A stretch of 64,000 nt of DNA, from NCBI GenBank assembly GCA_949357655.1, contig CASHTG010000001.1:1-64000 (forward strand), written 5' to 3'. Positions 60,867 through 64,000 of the stretch are shown here, in pieces; position 1 is the first letter of the stretch, and every line of letters begins with the position of its first letter. The notes below the pieces were generated by a model, which made no database searches, had not been told where the DNA came from, and saw nothing but the letters and a program-made list of their open reading frames with translations. The translations under genes were made by a program, and so were the position numbers. The stretch is from Parascedosporium putredinis (taxonomy: Eukaryota > Ascomycota > Sordariomycetes > Microascales > Microascaceae).

Positions 60867-62773
60867 TGGATGCTGACACCCCCGCTGTGCCTGTGGCACC
60901 CATCTCGCAAGACGAGAGACGCACCATGCAAGTGGACAATGCAATCCGGGCGATACAGCAAAAGAAGCCCGTACCAGAGATCGATTTCACTATCCATACC
61001 ATGGAAGATGGTACTCAAGTGAGCACTCTTGAGCGGGTCTGCAAAGGTTCGTTTTTCCCGGCACTTCCTGACCGGTGCCACTACTCGATTTAATCTAGTG
61101 ACCCCAAAGGCGCCCTTCATCTCATCATGCCCTGGTAACCACTTGCTGTTGGCATGAACTGACCATAACAATTTTACACACCGTCTAGACGTGCAGGCAC
61201 CCGCTACCTCTAAGCCGACCGACGAGCAGTTCTTTCACGATGACACCCGGACGAAGCCGAATATCACCTTCCTGAAGCAGCACTTCTATCGCGAAGGACG
61301 TTTGACTGAAGAACAAGCCCTCTGGATACTTCAACGCGGCACCGAGATCCTGCGGGAGGAGCCAAATCTACTTGAAATGGATGCCCCTATTACCGTTTGT
61401 GGCGATGTCCACGGCCAATATTATGATCTGATGAAGCTGTTCGAAGTAGGGGGCGACCCTGCAGAGACCAGGTATCTTTTTCTTGGCGATTATGTGGATC
61501 GAGGATACTTTAGTATCGAGTGTGTTCTCTATCTTTGGGCATTGAAGATTCATTATCCTAAGACCTTGTGGCTCCTTCGGGGCAACCATGAGTGTCGCCA
61601 TCTCACTGATTATTTCACATTCAAGCTGGAATGCAAGCATAAGTACTCGCAAGCCGTCTACGATGCTTGTATGGAGTCTTTTTGTTGCCTTCCCTAGCCG
61701 CTGTCATGAACAAGCAGTTCCTCTGCATTCACGGAGGCCTGAGCCCTGAACTTCACACTTTAGACGATCTTCGACATATTGATCGCTTCCGAGAGCCCCC
61801 AACCCAGGGCCTCATGTGCGATATTCTTTGGGCCGACCCTCTCGAGGATTTCGGACAAGAAAAACCAGCGAATACTTTCTCCACAACCATGTACGCGGCT
61901 GCTCCTATTTCTTCTCTTACCCTGCTGCCTGTGCCTTTTGGAGAAGAATAATCTCCTCTCCGTCATTCGGGCACATGAGGCGCAAGATGCTGGATATCGA
62001 ATGTATAGGAAGACCCGGACTACTGGGTTCCCCAGTGTCATGACCATCTTCTCAGCACCCAATTATCTTGATGTTTACAACAATAAGGCTGCCGTTCTAA
62101 AGTATGAGAACAATGTTATGAACATTCGGCAATTCAACTGTACACCACATCCTTATTGGCTTCCAAACTTTATGGACGTCTTCACCTGGTCCCTTCCTTT
62201 CGTGGGCGAGAAGATCACCGACATGCTAATTGCCATTCTGAGTACATGTTCGGAAGATGAATTAAATAGCACGGAAGAGACGCCCACATCAACATCCCCG
62301 GGCCCTGTATCGCCCCCATTGCCATCGTCTGACCCTGAATCGATAGAATTCAAGAGGCGTGCGATCAAAAACAAGATTCTGGCTATTGGTAGACTATCGA
62401 GAGTATTCCAAGTTCTTCGTGAAGAATCCGAGCGCGTCACTGAGCTTAAGACGGTTTCAGGTGGTCGACTTCCAGCAGGTACACTCATGCTTGGAGCGGA
62501 GGGCATCAAAAATGCAATTAGTAGCTTTGAAGATGCAAGGAAGGTTGATCTCCAAAACGAGAGACTTCCCCTACTCATGAAGAAGTGGTGAGACACCAAG
62601 AGGAGGAAAGAAATGCCGCTCTACAGAAAGCAGCGTATGATGCAGAAAACGACAAGAAGCTTCATCAACTCTCTAGGAGATTAAGCACGTGAGTTTCCTC
62701 CCGTATTGTTTATTATCCCCAGCCTGGCCACTAACAAGTGTCTTCGCCTAGTGATCGAAAGCCGCGATCGTAG
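60867..62773 (+). CDS. CNA1: Calcineurin A catalytic subunit (PP2B)
   Basis: Ca2+/calmodulin-dependent Ser/Thr phosphatase that dephosphorylates Crz1-type factors. It starts MDADTPAVPVAPISQDERRT. The phosphatase domain shows ITVCGDVHGQYYDLMKLFEV, FLGDYVDRGYFSIECVLYLW, LLRGNHECRHLTDYFTF, CIHGGLSPELHTLDDLRHID and SVIRAHEAQDAGYRMY, giving the GDVHG, GDYVDRG and GNHE motifs. The B-subunit helix follows (PHPYWLPNFMDVFTWSLPFV), then a Ser/Pro-rich linker (TSTSPGPVSPPLPSSDPE) typical of filamentous fungi, the calmodulin-binding helix (NKILAIGRLSRVFQVLREES) and an autoinhibitory segment. A last exon ends TDRKPRS. Four missing bases: 61692-61694, 61860-61863, 61938-61941 and 62568-62571, all in short runs. 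Length is near 560 residues. Confidence 0.95.
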
Positions 62774-63267
62774 AGGGTAGGAGTTATGACCGTGGCAGCC
62801 ATTCTTTGTGGCCCAAAGCGGGATGAGGGGCACTTTGGAATGACAAGAGGGTGCGTGCGTTTACATAGGGAGGGGGAGAGGCGGATAGAAGCCGAAGCAT
62901 TGTTTCTGTGCCTGGTCGTTGCATATATTGTTGATGTGAGATACACGCCAGCATCGGGTAACGAGACAGTCACTCCCCTTGCCCCAAAAGGGGAAAAGAA
63001 GAAGAGGCTCCAGCTTCGCGCGCCCCTCAGATCGCCAGGAGGCATCGCGGATGGTAGATTACGCGCCATTTCCCTGTGCAAGCTCTGCAACCGGTACAGA
63101 AAGATGTTTGGTAATTATCCTTGATAACACTATCCCTTGTCACTATGAGGTGAATCAATCACTATGGATAATGATGGTCCCCAAAGCCAGAGGTGATTGA
63201 ATGTGTGAACCTCAGACTCGCAAATCCTGCCTGTCTTAATTAAGCTTCCATTCGGATTGTAGCCTGT
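62774..63267. other. Convergent 3' region, calcineurin A / AT-hook protein
   Basis: About 490 bp between two stops. No gene recognised. Confidence 0.4.
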
Positions 63268-64000
63268 TTACATTGGTATGGCTATTTCAGTCAATCTTTT
63301 GCGTGGCCGGCCTCGAGGCCGCTGGACCTTTTCTTTTGGGAGTTCTTGTGATTCCTCCGTCTCAGTTTCCGACCAAGTCCTTTGCCGGCCCACCACGAGC
63401 CACCACCACTCCGACACCTCGATACCGCCGCTTTTGGGATCCTCAGCAAAAAGACCGACGGCTTTACCCCAACTTACAAGTAGTTGGAGGTCAAACTCTT
63501 CGAGGTAGGCCTTTGTCTGAAGGGACAACATGGAGAAAGGCATGGATCCTCGGACCGAGAGCATAAAGGTCACTAGTCCGAGGAGTTTTGTCCACATTGT
63601 AATGTTGATCTCGCCAAAAAGTCACACCAAAGGGCGTGAGCCTATCAGGTGCATTTGCCGGAGGTCGTGTGTCGTTGGCAACTTTCAAGATGGCGATGTC
63701 GTCATCAAAAAGATAGCTCTCGCTTGGAGTCGCAACCAACCCGAAAAGGAGGTGGGATTTGGGCATTTTCCTACTCTCATAATTTCCAGGCTTGAAGCCC
63801 AGCGGAATTTTTGGCACGTTTGTTCCTGAGATCTGGAGTCGGCCATATGCATAGAGGTTAAGAAGGGCCATATTCGCACCATCCTCGGCAAGGAAGGGGA
63901 TTTTGAAGGGCTCTGCCCGACGAAAGGTCTCGTCGAGCAATTTTTGAAATCGGACGCAGCGCGGAACTTTTCTCGTGCCCGAATTTTGCGAGATTGCTTT
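63268..64000 (-). CDS. Unrecognised protein with C-terminal AT-hook, cut by window edge
   Basis: The reading enters from beyond 64000. The visible upstream part includes FKIPFLAEDGANMALLNLYA, YGRLQISGTNVPKIPLGFKP, SHLLFGLVATPSESYLFDDD and DRLTPFGVTFWRDQHYN. Downstream, in another frame, come KAYLEEFDLQLLVSWGKAVG, SEWWWLVVGRQRTWSETETE and the end QRPRGRPRKRLTEIAIPM. The block RPRGRPRK is a canonical AT-hook, which binds the minor groove of AT-rich DNA. The two parts are joined by an unseen intron or by a missing base between about 63490 and 63600. I do not recognise the family. Nuclear location is suggested only by the AT-hook. Confidence 0.5.

Noticed and set aside
4800..62773. Mass pseudogenisation of the genes with frame breaks
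   Set aside because: All traced breaks are single missing bases, mostly in short runs, and affect essential single-copy genes, which fits sequence error better.
1..64000. CRISPR array, bacterial operon or prophage
   Set aside because: No regularly spaced repeats were seen and the genes are intron-bearing fungal genes.

Overview
This is a nuclear window from a filamentous ascomycete, most likely in the Eurotiomycetes; genus and order are not determinable from the sequence alone. The evidence is dense single-copy genes on both strands, many short introns with GT..AG ends and CTAAC-type branch points, and typical fungal family members (Wapl, Rheb, Prp45, calcineurin A, Ypk9, SSS1, FAP7). A uracil-catabolism pair (URC1 plus UPRT) supports this. 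I saw no bacterial operons, tRNA, rRNA or CRISPR.

Layout. Bases 1-4,735 are an extremely AT-rich block with no intact gene. It looks like repeat DNA saturated by repeat-induced point mutation (RIP). From about 4,740 the composition changes abruptly to ordinary gene-bearing sequence. In order: SSS1 (-), ABHD11-like esterase (+), 40S protein S1 (-), URC1 (-), ELF1 (+), UPRT (-), WAPL (+), RHB1 (+), cytosolic seryl-tRNA synthetase (+), C78 peptidase (+), ITPase HAM1 (-), FAP7 (-), myosin V (-), phosphoglycerate dehydrogenase (-), NAP1 (-), P5B ATPase YPK9 (+), UBE2J-type E2 (-), a small complex I-like subunit (+), CFA-type methyltransferase (-), vacuolar cation-chloride cotransporter (-), PRP45/SNW (-), p24 cargo receptor (-), PhoD phosphatase (+), trimethyllysine dioxygenase (+), calcineurin A (+), and an unrecognised AT-hook protein cut by the right edge (-).

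Most genes are housekeeping and unrelated to one another. The clearest functional pair is URC1 and UPRT (uracil salvage/catabolism), with ELF1 between them. A few genes share a theme without being a cluster: HAM1 and FAP7 (nucleotide metabolism), UBE2J and the C78 peptidase (ubiquitin pathways), RHB1 and calcineurin (signalling).

A caution for every reader: most genes carry one or more reading-frame breaks. In each case I could trace, a single base is missing, nearly always in a short homopolymer, and no insertion was needed. Essential genes are hit as often as others. The simplest reading is systematic base under-calling in the assembly, not gene decay. CDS spans below therefore run from the inferred start to the inferred stop, across introns and across these breaks.

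I found no convincing new biological system. The observations most worth checking are the RIP context signature, the intergenic TACCTCGGTA motif, a 28-bp perfect palindrome, and a possible alternative start in UPRT.
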